In this document: positions 17,836-25,298 of the stretch, piece after piece
How positions within the stretch are numbered: the stretch's first letter is position 1
How the letters are laid out: every line of letters starts with the position of its first letter
NCBI RefSeq assembly: GCF_004349355.1
Contig: NZ_SMFK01000013.1
Coordinates: 48,639-112,638, forward strand
Source of the DNA: Flavobacterium cellulosilyticum
GTDB lineage: Bacteria > Bacteroidota > Bacteroidia > Flavobacteriales > Flavobacteriaceae
Length of the DNA: 64,000 nt
Reading direction: 5' to 3'
Program-made: the position numbers and the translations under genes
Notes under the pieces: model-generated
Databases searched by the model: none
What the model saw: the letters and a program-made list of their open reading frames with translations, nothing else
Told to the model about the DNA's origin: nothing

Positions 17836-18591
17836 TTAAAGCCTCACTTCTATATTATTATTTTTAAGTTCTTTTTTCAATGTTTTGATTTCAATTTCTT
17901 TGAAATGGAATACGCTTGCCGCTAATGCTGCATCAGCTTTTCCTTCAACAAAGGTATCTATAAAATGTTGCATATTTCCAGCTCCTCCTGAGGCAATTAT
18001 TGGAATATTTACTAATTCTGATAAAGTTGCCAAAGCTTCATTTGCAAAACCATTTTTGGTTCCATCATGATTCATCGAGGTAAAAAGGATTTCTCCTGCA
18101 CCACGCTGTTCCACTTCTTTAGCCCAATCAAACAATCTTATTTCAGTAGGAACTTTTCCTCCTACCAAATGCACAATCCAATCTCCATCAATTTGTTTGG
18201 CGTCAATGGCAACAACTACACATTGACTACCAAATTTTTGAGCCAAATCATTTATCAATTGCGGGTTTTTAACTGCCGAGGAATTAATAGAAACTTTGTC
18301 AGCTCCATTTTGTAAAAGCACTTCAACATCGGATACTTTTGAAATACCACCACCAACGGTAAACGGAATATTTATAGTAGCCGCTACTTTGCGAACCAAA
18401 TCAACCAAGGTTCTTCGTCCTTCTTCAGTTGCCGAAATATCAAGAAAGACCAACTCATCTGCACCTTCATCCGAATAGATTTTGGCCAGTTCAACAGGAT
18501 CACCTGCATCACGCAAATCTACGAAATTGATTCCTTTTACTGTTCGACCGTTTTTTATATCAAGGCAAGGAATGATTCTTTTTGTAAGCAT
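17836..18591 (-). CDS. hisF: Imidazole glycerol phosphate synthase, cyclase subunit
   Basis: A 251-residue TIM barrel that, with HisH, converts PRFAR and ammonia to imidazole glycerol phosphate and AICAR. RIIPCLDIKNGRTVKG opens the barrel with the catalytic Asp. VVVAIDAKQIDGDW holds the second catalytic Asp (about residue 130), and the phosphate sites are GGGISK and ASGGAGN. The length matches the family. It follows the four-helix-bundle gene in the his operon and precedes hisIE. Confidence 0.97.
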   Translation of the reverse strand: MLTKRIIPCLDIKNGRTVKGINFVDLRDAGDPVELAKIYSDEGADELVFLDISATEEGRRTLVDLVRKVAATINIPFTVGGGISKVSDVEVLLQNGADKVSINSSAVKNPQLINDLAQKFGSQCVVVAIDAKQIDGDWIVHLVGGKVPTEIRLFDWAKEVEQRGAGEILFTSMNHDGTKNGFANEALATLSELVNIPIIASGGAGNMQHFIDTFVEGKADAALAASVFHFKEIEIKTLKKELKNNNIEVRL

Positions 18592-18625
18592 TTAAAATTA
18601 AGTATTAAGTTGTAATTTTGAATTA

Positions 18626-18985
18626 TTAAGTTTTTTTGATATTTTTTTTAGAAGTAATAATGATACTTTTTATCAATTTTAAAACTTCAACCCCATCATT
18701 ATTTAAACTTAAAAATTCTTCATTTGAAATATAATTTGTTGCTTGTAATAGCTCTAACCAATATAATGTTTCATCTGCTTCTTTTTGAGAAATACCCATT
18801 TTATGAATAAAATCAGCTTTACTTTCTGCATTTTTAGCTTCACGTATGTTTGCGCCAACTGAAGTTCCAGAACGTAAAATTTGTTTACTCATCACATATT
18901 CATTTCTTGAAGTTAGTATTTTGTATAAGTTCACTATTCGAATTGCAAAAGAGAAACTTTTTACTTTTATAATGTCTTCACTCAT
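18626..18985 (-). CDS. Four-helix bundle protein (23S rRNA intervening-sequence family)
   Basis: A 119-residue protein with the hallmarks of the four-helix-bundle/IVP family: FAIRIVNLY near the start, QILRSGTSVGANIREA (about residues 36-51), then KADFIHKMGISQKEADETLYWL (split by helix boundaries). Founding members are encoded in intervening sequences of rRNA genes; their function is unknown. Here it sits between hisA and hisF, 16 bp after hisA, with flanking AT-rich spacers. It interrupts an otherwise purely biosynthetic operon and looks like a later insertion. Confidence 0.9.
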   Translation of the reverse strand: MSEDIIKVKSFSFAIRIVNLYKILTSRNEYVMSKQILRSGTSVGANIREAKNAESKADFIHKMGISQKEADETLYWLELLQATNYISNEEFLSLNNDGVEVLKLIKSIIITSKKNIKKT

Positions 18986-19001
18986 ACTTAAAACTTTATC
19001 C

Positions 19002-19733
19002 TTATGATTTACTACTTAAAATGTAGTTTTCTAATTGTTTCAACGAAATTCGTGCTTCGTAAATCGCTTTACCAATTATTGTTCCTTCACAACCCAATTC
19101 GGCTAATTTAGGTAATTCGTCAAAGGTAGAAATTCCTCCTGAAGCAATCAATTTTATTCCTTTGGCTTCCGCCAAAATTTTAGCATACAAATCAAAACTT
19201 GGACCTTCAAGCATTCCGTCTTTAGCAATATCGGTACAAATTACATACTGAATTCCTTTTGATTGGTACTCTTGTATAAAAGGAACTAAATCTTCATCCG
19301 AGTCTTCTAACCATCCCGATACGGCTACTTTTTCGTTATTTGCATCCGCGCCAAGAATTATTTTATCAGCACCAAACTTAACGATCCATTCTTCAAAAAT
19401 GTCTCTATTTTTTACTGCAATACTCCCACCAGTTATTTGGGTAGCTCCAGATTCAAAAGCGATTCGTAAATCATTATCCGATTTTAAACCTCCACCAAAA
19501 TCAATTTTCAATTTGGTTTGGGATGCAATTTGTTCTAATATTTTGTGGTTGACAATTTTGCTGGATTTTGCCCCATCTAAATCGACTAAGTGTAAATATT
19601 CGATTCCGTGTGCTTCGAATGATTTGGCTACTTCAATCGGATTTTCGTTGTATATAATTTTGGTATTGTAATCCCCTTTCGATAAGCGAACACATTTTCC
19701 GTCGATGATGTCTATTGCAGGTATTATTCTCAT
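19002..19733 (-). CDS. hisA: ProFAR isomerase
   Basis: A 243-residue TIM barrel that isomerises ProFAR to PRFAR (histidine step 4). The N-terminus RIIPAIDIIDGKCVRL bears the catalytic Asp, the DFGGGLKSD loop binds phosphate, and CTDIAKDGMLEGPS holds the second catalytic Asp. IASGGIST is the late phosphate site. The length is typical. It lies between hisH and the inserted four-helix-bundle gene. Confidence 0.97.
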   Translation of the reverse strand: MRIIPAIDIIDGKCVRLSKGDYNTKIIYNENPIEVAKSFEAHGIEYLHLVDLDGAKSSKIVNHKILEQIASQTKLKIDFGGGLKSDNDLRIAFESGATQITGGSIAVKNRDIFEEWIVKFGADKIILGADANNEKVAVSGWLEDSDEDLVPFIQEYQSKGIQYVICTDIAKDGMLEGPSFDLYAKILAEAKGIKLIASGGISTFDELPKLAELGCEGTIIGKAIYEARISLKQLENYILSSKS

Positions 19734-19842
19734 TCCATTTTAGATTTTAGATTTTAGATTGCAGATTTTAGATTTTAGATTTTATATTGTAATGAAATTG
19801 ATTTTTGTCATTGCCATTGCAATTGAAATTGCCATTTCCTTT
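19734..19842. repeat. Heptamer tandem repeat and word repeats (hisH/hisA gap)
   Basis: About six tandem copies of TTTTAGA run from 19738 to 19784, one of them degenerate (TTGCAGA). They are followed by ATTG/CATTG words up to 19838 of the same vocabulary as at 9061-9140. No ORF fits. Copy number may vary between strains. Confidence 0.7.
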
Positions 19843-20424
19843 TTATAATTTTAAAAAATTACCCAATATTCTCTCTCCAACATCTCCACTTTTTTCTGGG
19901 TGAAATTGTGTTCCATAGAAATTTTCATTTTCCAAGGCCGAAGAATATTCCAGTTCATAATTTGTTGTTGCAATAGTTTCTGCACAAAGTGGAGCGTAAA
20001 AACTATGTACCAAATACATGTATTCGTTTTCGGCAATTCCTTTGAATAAATCCGATTTCAAATTATAAATTTGATTCCAGCCCATTTGTGGCACTTTTAC
20101 TTTTGAAGTAAATTTTACTACATCTACATCAAAAATTCCCAAGCCTTTTGTATTTCCTTCTTCCGAATAGTTACACATCAATTGCATTCCCAAACAGATT
20201 CCGAAAACTGGTTGAGCAAGCGTTGGAATCAAAGTATCCAAACCACTTTCTTTTAGCATTTTCATGGCATAACTTGCCTCTCCTACTCCAGGAAAAATTA
20301 CCTTATCTGCAGCTTTTATCTCGTCTGGATCATTGCTCAAAACCGCATGAAATCCCAATCTTTCGATGGCAAACATAATGCTTTGAATGTTTCCTGCTCC
20401 GTAATTTATGATTACTATTTTCAT
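19843..20424 (-). CDS. hisH: Imidazole glycerol phosphate synthase, glutaminase subunit
   Basis: A 193-residue class I glutamine amidotransferase that feeds ammonia into the HisF barrel. INYGAGNIQS starts the fold, VFPGVGEAS is the oxyanion loop, GICLGMQLM (about residues 75-83) holds the nucleophile Cys, and YGTQFHPEKSG (about 169-179) holds the His and Glu. Complete in length. It is preceded by a strong 18-bp palindrome in the gap to hisB. Confidence 0.96.
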   Translation of the reverse strand: MKIVIINYGAGNIQSIMFAIERLGFHAVLSNDPDEIKAADKVIFPGVGEASYAMKMLKESGLDTLIPTLAQPVFGICLGMQLMCNYSEEGNTKGLGIFDVDVVKFTSKVKVPQMGWNQIYNLKSDLFKGIAENEYMYLVHSFYAPLCAETIATTNYELEYSSALENENFYGTQFHPEKSGDVGERILGNFLKL

Positions 20425-20521
20425 TTATATTAGTCTTAATGTTGTAAAGTCGATAGTCTTAAAGTCCATCACAATTACCTTTAGGTACCCTCGACTTTAA
20501 GACTTTCGACATTATGACTTA
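20425..20521. repeat. Intergenic word-repeat palindrome (hisB/hisH gap)
   Basis: GTCGATAGTCTTAAAGTC (20449-20466) and GACTTTAAGACTTTCGAC (20493-20510) are complementary at 17 of 18 positions, with a 26-bp loop. The TAAAGTC/TAATG words continue on both flanks, so nearly the whole gap folds back on itself. It lies within the his operon, just upstream of the hisH start, and could fold in the polycistronic mRNA. Confidence 0.75.
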
Positions 20522-21658
20522 TTAAAGCATTCCCTTTGTTGATGGTAAAATCATTTTCTCTGTATCACGTTTTAATGCAACTTTTATCGCTTTGGCGAAA
20601 GCCTTGAAAATGGCTTCAATCTTATGATGCTCGTTATCGCCTTCCGCTTTGATATTGATGTTTGCTTTGGCACCATCCGAAAACGATTTAAAAAAATGGA
20701 AAAACATTTCGGTTGGCATTTTACCAACCATTTCTCGTTTGAATTCCGTTTCCCAAATTAACCAGTTTCTACCACCAAAATCAATAGCTACTTGCGCCAA
20801 ACAATCGTCCATTGGCAAACAGAAACCGTAACGTTCAATTCCTAATTTATTTCCTAATGCTTTCGCAAAAACTTCGCCCAACGCAATCGCAGTGTCTTCG
20901 ATGGTGTGGTGTTCATCGACTTCCAAATCACCTTTTACCAAAATCTCCAAGTCCATTTGTCCGTGACGTGCGATTTGATCCAACATGTGATCGAAAAAAG
21001 CAATTCCAGTTTCGATTTTACTTTTTCCTGTTCCGTCTAGGTTCAAGTTGATGTAAATATCCGTTTCATTGGTTTTTCGGGAAATAGTGGCAGAACGTTC
21101 CTCTAATTTCAAGAACTCATATATGCTTTTCCATTCTGTAGTTTGCAAAGCAATAACAGCGTCCAATTCATGTCTTTTAGAAGCTATTTCATCACTTCCT
21201 AAATTTTCGTCAGTATTTATAAAAATGGCTTTTGAACCTAGATTTTTGGCCAATTCTACGTCGGTTATTCTATCTCCAATCACAAAAGAATTAACTAAAT
21301 CATATGCTGGATTTCCAATATATTTTGTCAACATACCTAATGCAGGCTTACGAGTTGGCGCGTTTTCGTGTGGAAATGTTTTGTCAATCAAAACTTCACT
21401 AAAAACAACTCCCTCATTTTCAAAAGCTTTCATAACCAAATTATGTATTGGCCAAAAGTTGATTTCTGGATGCGAATCCGTCCCCAAACCGTCTTGATTG
21501 GTCACCATAACCAATTCGAAATCCAATTCGGCAGCAATTTTTCCTAAATATTGAAATGCTTTAGGATAGAATTCCAATTTTTCGAAGCTATCTAATTGAT
21601 AATCGTTTGGTTCTAAAACCATGGTTCCATCACGGTCTATAAAAAGTATTTTTTTCAT
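20522..21658 (-). CDS. hisB: Bifunctional histidinol-phosphatase / imidazoleglycerol-phosphate dehydratase
   Basis: A 378-residue fusion for histidine steps 6 and 8. Residues about 1-165 are a HAD phosphatase: FIDRDGTMVLEP holds the nucleophile Asp and general acid, MVTNQDGLG is motif II, and SFVIGDRITDVELAKNLG is motif IV. Residues about 185-378 are the dehydratase, with metal-binding FFDHMLDQIARHG and DEHHTIEDTAIALG and the later EGDNEHHKIEAIFKA. The bifunctional form is common in Bacteroidetes and enterobacteria. Confidence 0.97.
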   Translation of the reverse strand: MKKILFIDRDGTMVLEPNDYQLDSFEKLEFYPKAFQYLGKIAAELDFELVMVTNQDGLGTDSHPEINFWPIHNLVMKAFENEGVVFSEVLIDKTFPHENAPTRKPALGMLTKYIGNPAYDLVNSFVIGDRITDVELAKNLGSKAIFINTDENLGSDEIASKRHELDAVIALQTTEWKSIYEFLKLEERSATISRKTNETDIYINLNLDGTGKSKIETGIAFFDHMLDQIARHGQMDLEILVKGDLEVDEHHTIEDTAIALGEVFAKALGNKLGIERYGFCLPMDDCLAQVAIDFGGRNWLIWETEFKREMVGKMPTEMFFHFFKSFSDGAKANINIKAEGDNEHHKIEAIFKAFAKAIKVALKRDTEKMILPSTKGML

Positions 21659-21681
21659 TGAAAAAGTGTAAAGTTTAAGGT

Positions 21682-22731
21682 TTAAAGTTGTTTTAATACC
21701 TCCATTAATTTCTTATTTTCCTGTTCTGTTCCTATCGTCAAACGCAAGGTGTTTTCGCATAAAGGTTGGGTAGTTCGGTTTCGAATTACAATTCCTTTGG
21801 AAATCAATTCGTTGTAACGTTTGTTAGCATCATCTACTTTTATCAAGATAAAATTAGCTTCTGTTGGATAGATTTTTTCGACAAAATTCACTTCAATTAA
21901 TACTTTAAGTAATTCATCTCTTTGAGCAATTATTGAAACTATTTCGCTTTTAATTTTGTCGGTGTCCTTTAACCTTTCCAATGCTCTTAATTGAGTCAAT
22001 TCATTCACATTATAAGGTGGTTTTATTTTATTTAAAACCGCAATAATTGTAGCCGAAGCATAACAAGTTCCCAATCGGATTCCTGCCAGACCATATGCTT
22101 TAGAAAGTGTTTGTGTAATCACTAAATTAGGATATTCATTCAGTTTAGCCAACCAACTTTCCTTTTCCGAAAAGTCAATATAGGCTTCGTCAATCACAAC
22201 CAAACCTTTAAAATTATGAAGCAATTTTACCACACTTTCCTCTGAAAACGAATTCCCGGTTGGATTATTTGGGGAACACAAAAAGATGATTTTTGTATTG
22301 TCATCCACAGCTTCTACAATTTGATCTACTTGGGGTTGAAAATCGGTCGAAAGTAAAACCTCTCTGTTTTCTACTGCATTGAGATTGGCCAAAACACCAT
22401 ACATTCCATAGGTTGGTGGCAAAGTGATCACATTGTCTACTTTTGGTTCACAAAATGCACGAAAGATTAAATCCAAAACTTCGTCACTTCCGTTACCCAA
22501 TAAAATTTGATTGGACTTTACATTTTTTTGCTTCGCTAAAACCACTTTTACATTTCCTTGTTGTGGATCTGGGTAGCGATTCACCCCATTTTGAAATGGA
22601 TTTTCATTGGCATCCAAAAAAATCATATCAGCAGTATCGAAATCCTCAAATTCATCGCGTGCAGATGAATAAGGCTTCATGAGTTTTACGTTTTCACGAA
22701 CTATATTATTTATATCGAAACTATTTTCCAT
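21682..22731 (-). CDS. hisC: Histidinol-phosphate aminotransferase
   Basis: A 349-residue fold-type I PLP enzyme that transaminates imidazole acetol phosphate. LGNGSDEVLDLIFRAF is the phosphate-binding region, CSPNNPTGN carries the PLP-ring Asn, VVIDEAYIDFSE carries the Asp, and TLSKAYGLAGIRLG holds the Schiff-base Lys and the downstream Arg. The start is set at the ATG at 22731, which overlaps the end of hisD by 11 bp; a TTG two codons upstream is possible. It lies between hisD and hisB. Confidence 0.95.
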   Translation of the reverse strand: MENSFDINNIVRENVKLMKPYSSARDEFEDFDTADMIFLDANENPFQNGVNRYPDPQQGNVKVVLAKQKNVKSNQILLGNGSDEVLDLIFRAFCEPKVDNVITLPPTYGMYGVLANLNAVENREVLLSTDFQPQVDQIVEAVDDNTKIIFLCSPNNPTGNSFSEESVVKLLHNFKGLVVIDEAYIDFSEKESWLAKLNEYPNLVITQTLSKAYGLAGIRLGTCYASATIIAVLNKIKPPYNVNELTQLRALERLKDTDKIKSEIVSIIAQRDELLKVLIEVNFVEKIYPTEANFILIKVDDANKRYNELISKGIVIRNRTTQPLCENTLRLTIGTEQENKKLMEVLKQL

Positions 22732-24013
22732 TTTCAATCGCTTTTAATCGTAATGTAACTGCATTTTTGTGTGCTTGTAAACCTTCGGCTTCAGCCATAA
22801 TTTCAATCGCTTTGCCAATATTTTGAATTCCTTTTTCAGATATTTTTTGAAAAGTCATCGATTTCATAAAACTATCTAAGTTGACACCGCTATAGTTTTT
22901 AGCATAACCATTTGTTGGCAAGGTATGATTTGTTCCAGAGGCATAATCGCCGGCACTTTCAGGGGAGTAATTTCCAATAAAAATGGAACCAGCATTTCCT
23001 ATATTATTGACAAAATAATCTTCATTTTTACTGCATATGATAAAGTGTTCAGGACCATATTCATCAATTAATTTCAAAGCAGTTTCGTCATTATCGACAT
23101 AAATCAACTTCGAATTGGCAATGGCTTTTTCTGCAATGGCTTTTCTTGGCAAAACTTCTAATTGCGTTTGGATTTCATTTTCAACTGCCTCAATCATTGC
23201 TTTTGAGGTTGAAACCAAAATAACTTGGCTATCCACACCATGTTCTGCTTGCGACAATAAATCCGAAGCTACAAAAGCAGGAACGGCAGTATCATCAGCT
23301 AGAATCAACAATTCCGAAGGTCCGGCAGGCATGTCAATTGCTACACCAAATTGGGTAGCGAGCTGCTTTGCCACAGTAACAAACTGATTTCCAGGTCCAA
23401 AAATCTTGTACACTTTTGGAATAGATTGAGTTCCAAACGTCATTGCTGCAATAGCTTGAATCCCTCCTACTTTAATGATTTTAGTAACGCCACATAAATG
23501 AGCAGCATATAAAATAGCTGGATTAATATTTCCGTTTTTATCCGGAGGCGAACATAAAACTATTTCATTGCAACCAGCAATATTTGCTGGAACTGCTAGC
23601 ATTAGAACGGTCGAAAATAATGGAGCTGTTCCTCCAGGAATGTACAGCCCAATTTTTTGAATTGGTCTTTTTTCCTGCCAGCAATTTACTCCTTCAATAG
23701 TTTCAACAATTACTTTATCCGTTTTTTGAGCGGAATGAAAATTTTCAATATTTGATTTTGCCAATTGAATGGCTGCTTTTAATTCTGGAGAAACTGATTC
23801 AACTGCGCATTCAATTTCTACTATTGAAACCTCACTGTTTTCGAACCTAACACCATCAAAAAGCGAAGTGTATTTGGCAACAGCTTCATCCCCTTTCTTT
23901 TGAACTTCACTAAAAATTTCTTTTACTGTAAGTTCAATATCTTCAACGGTTTGCGTTGGTCTGTTTAAAATTGCAGACCAAGTTTCAGGTTTTGGATTGA
24001 ATATTTTGTTCAT
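22721..24013 (-). CDS. hisD: Histidinol dehydrogenase
   Basis: A 430-residue zinc enzyme that makes the last two oxidations to L-histidine with NAD. Landmarks are YIPGGTAPLFSTVLML, KIFGPGNQFVTVAKQ, IDMPAGPSELLILAD, SQAEHGVDSQVILV (zinc-ligand region) and GPEHFIICSK, then SAGDYASGTNHTLPT. The length is normal. Second gene of the operon; it overlaps hisC by 11 bp. Confidence 0.97.
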   Translation of the reverse strand: MNKIFNPKPETWSAILNRPTQTVEDIELTVKEIFSEVQKKGDEAVAKYTSLFDGVRFENSEVSIVEIECAVESVSPELKAAIQLAKSNIENFHSAQKTDKVIVETIEGVNCWQEKRPIQKIGLYIPGGTAPLFSTVLMLAVPANIAGCNEIVLCSPPDKNGNINPAILYAAHLCGVTKIIKVGGIQAIAAMTFGTQSIPKVYKIFGPGNQFVTVAKQLATQFGVAIDMPAGPSELLILADDTAVPAFVASDLLSQAEHGVDSQVILVSTSKAMIEAVENEIQTQLEVLPRKAIAEKAIANSKLIYVDNDETALKLIDEYGPEHFIICSKNEDYFVNNIGNAGSIFIGNYSPESAGDYASGTNHTLPTNGYAKNYSGVNLDSFMKSMTFQKISEKGIQNIGKAIEIMAEAEGLQAHKNAVTLRLKAIENGK

Positions 24014-24036
24014 TTTTTTTATTTTTTAAAACACCT

Positions 24037-24077
24037 TGTCTCTCAACTGCGCTCAAGATGACACACTCCTTGAGACA
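24037..24077. repeat. Short palindromic element in the hisG/hisD gap
   Basis: TGTCTCTCAA (24037-24046) pairs with TTGAGACA (24070-24077). The centre reads CTCAACTGCGCTCAAGATGA, resembling the CTCGACTGCGCTCGAG palindromes that I recall from many flavobacterial intergenic regions. It could form a hairpin in the his mRNA between hisG and hisD. Confidence 0.5.
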
Positions 24078-24084
24078 TTGTAAT

Positions 24085-24942
24085 TTATAAAACCATTTTT
24101 TCGATTGGACAAACTAAAATTCCTTCGGCACCAGCTTCTTTTAATTGGTCAATTACGTCCCAAAAAGTGTCTTTGTCAATTACAGAGTGAACACTGCTCC
24201 AACCTTCTTCTGCCAAAGGCATAACCGTTAAACTCTTTAAAACTGGAAGAATTTTTCCAATGGCTTCAATTTTGTCATTAGGTACATTCATCAAAATATA
24301 TTTTGATTTACGAGCTCTTAATACAGATTCAATTCTGAATTGTAGGGTGTCAATTATCTTTTGAGTTGCAGGAGTTACATTTGGAGAAACAGCTAAAACA
24401 GCTTCACTTTTGAAAATCACTTCTACTTCTTTCAAATTATTTTTGAATAAAGTACTTCCGCTAGAAACGATATCAACAATTGCATCGGCAAGGCCAATGT
24501 TTGGAGCAATTTCTACAGAACCTGAAATTTGGTGAATATCTACTTTCATTCCAAATGAACCAAAATAGTCAATAACCGTATTTGGATAAGAAGTTGCTAC
24601 TCGCAAACCTTCTAAATCTTTGATAGAATTGTATTGGAATGTTTTTGGAACCGCTACGGAAACCTTACATTTAGAGAAACCTAGTTTTTGAATAACTTTA
24701 ATATCTTTCCCTTTTTCTACTAGAAGATTATCGCCAACAATTGCGATATCAACTACACCGTCAATTAGATATTGAGGAATATCTGAATTTCTTAAGTATA
24801 GAACTTCAAGAGGAAAATTAGTTGCTTCTGCTTTAAGTTGATCGTTACCATTGTTGATAGAAATTCCACAATCTTTAAGGATTTGAATACTTTCTTCGTT
24901 TAAACGACCTGATTTCTGAATTGCAATTTTTAATGTACTCAT
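24085..24942 (-). CDS. hisG: ATP phosphoribosyltransferase, long form
   Basis: A 285-residue enzyme for the first, committed step of histidine synthesis. AIQKSGRLNEESI begins domain I, DIVGDNLLVEKG (with a preceding VDIA) follows, and VEIAPNIGLADAIVDIVSSG is the PRPP-binding loop region. The extra C-terminal 75 residues form the ACT-like regulatory domain of the long, HisZ-independent form, so feedback inhibition by histidine is expected. It is the first gene after the leader peptide and attenuator at 24999-25118. Confidence 0.97.
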   Translation of the reverse strand: MSTLKIAIQKSGRLNEESIQILKDCGISINNGNDQLKAEATNFPLEVLYLRNSDIPQYLIDGVVDIAIVGDNLLVEKGKDIKVIQKLGFSKCKVSVAVPKTFQYNSIKDLEGLRVATSYPNTVIDYFGSFGMKVDIHQISGSVEIAPNIGLADAIVDIVSSGSTLFKNNLKEVEVIFKSEAVLAVSPNVTPATQKIIDTLQFRIESVLRARKSKYILMNVPNDKIEAIGKILPVLKSLTVMPLAEEGWSSVHSVIDKDTFWDVIDQLKEAGAEGILVCPIEKMVL

Positions 24943-24998
24943 TTTTTTTGTTTTTTTGTTTTTATACTATTTTGCTTGAGTATAAACGGATGTGAAAT

Positions 24999-25033
24999 AA
25001 AAAACCCGCTTGATATACTCAAACGGGTTTTAA
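24999..25033 (-). terminator. Attenuator terminator of the his operon
   Basis: Read on the minus strand, AACCCGTTTGA (25029-25019) pairs with TCAAGCGGGTT (25013-25003), with one G-U pair, a 5-nt loop and a run of six T at the end of the stem. A:T pairs extend the stem on both sides. It begins 30 nt after the leader-peptide stop and ends 57 nt before the hisG ATG. The ascending arm can instead pair with leader segment 25075-25068 (see findings). Confidence 0.85.
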
Positions 25034-25058
25034 AATATGATGATTTACACGCATATCA

Positions 25059-25118
25059 TTAACACATCGCTTGAGAGCAATAATGAAAATGATGGTGATG
25101 TAATTGATTTGATAACAT
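25059..25118 (-). CDS. hisL: His operon leader peptide
   Basis: A 19-codon ORF, MLSNQLHHHHFHYCSQAMC, with five His codons in six positions (7-10 and 12). It lies between a good promoter and a terminator hairpin ahead of hisG, the arrangement of a histidine attenuation leader. Ribosomes stalling at the His codons when charged tRNA-His is scarce would leave the following CTCAAGCG segment (25075-25068) free to pair with the ascending arm of the terminator. Completion of the peptide would cover that segment and permit termination. It is too short for ordinary gene callers. The symbol is by analogy with the enterobacterial leader. Confidence 0.88.
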   Translation of the reverse strand: MLSNQLHHHHFHYCSQAMC

Positions 25119-25153
25119 AAATTTTTAATTTTCTAATCCTTCGATTTCGATTG

Positions 25154-25185
25154 CAAATATACTGAAAAATTGTATTGAAAACCAA
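25154..25185 (-). promoter_or_regulatory. Promoter of the his operon
   Basis: On the minus strand, TTG (25185-25183) is followed after 21 bp by TATATTTG (25161-25154), a very good match to the Bacteroidetes TTG/TAnnTTTG promoter. Transcription would begin near 25148, about 30 nt before the leader-peptide ATG. Confidence 0.75.
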
Positions 25186-25222
25186 TTTTTATTTTAACTA
25201 AAAATCATCAAAATGTTAAATA

Positions 25223-25272
25223 ACCAAATGCTTCTATAATTTTCAACAAATAAATTTTTAGAAGCAAATGGT
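25223..25272 (-). terminator. Possible pckA terminator hairpin
   Basis: ACCAAATGCTTCTA (25223-25236) and TAGAAGCAAATGGT (25259-25272) pair at 12 of 14 positions with a 22-nt AT-rich loop. It lies 27 bp beyond the pckA stop. The following T tract is weak, so termination is only likely. Confidence 0.45.
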
Positions 25273-25298
25273 TTAAATTCTATTTTAATATTAAATTT

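Noticed and set aside
20812..21497. Open frames opposite hisB (79 and 142 codons)
   Set aside because: They are antisense to a gene with clear motifs, and their composition is that of a shadow frame. Same for the frames opposite hisF, hisA, hisD and lpxD.
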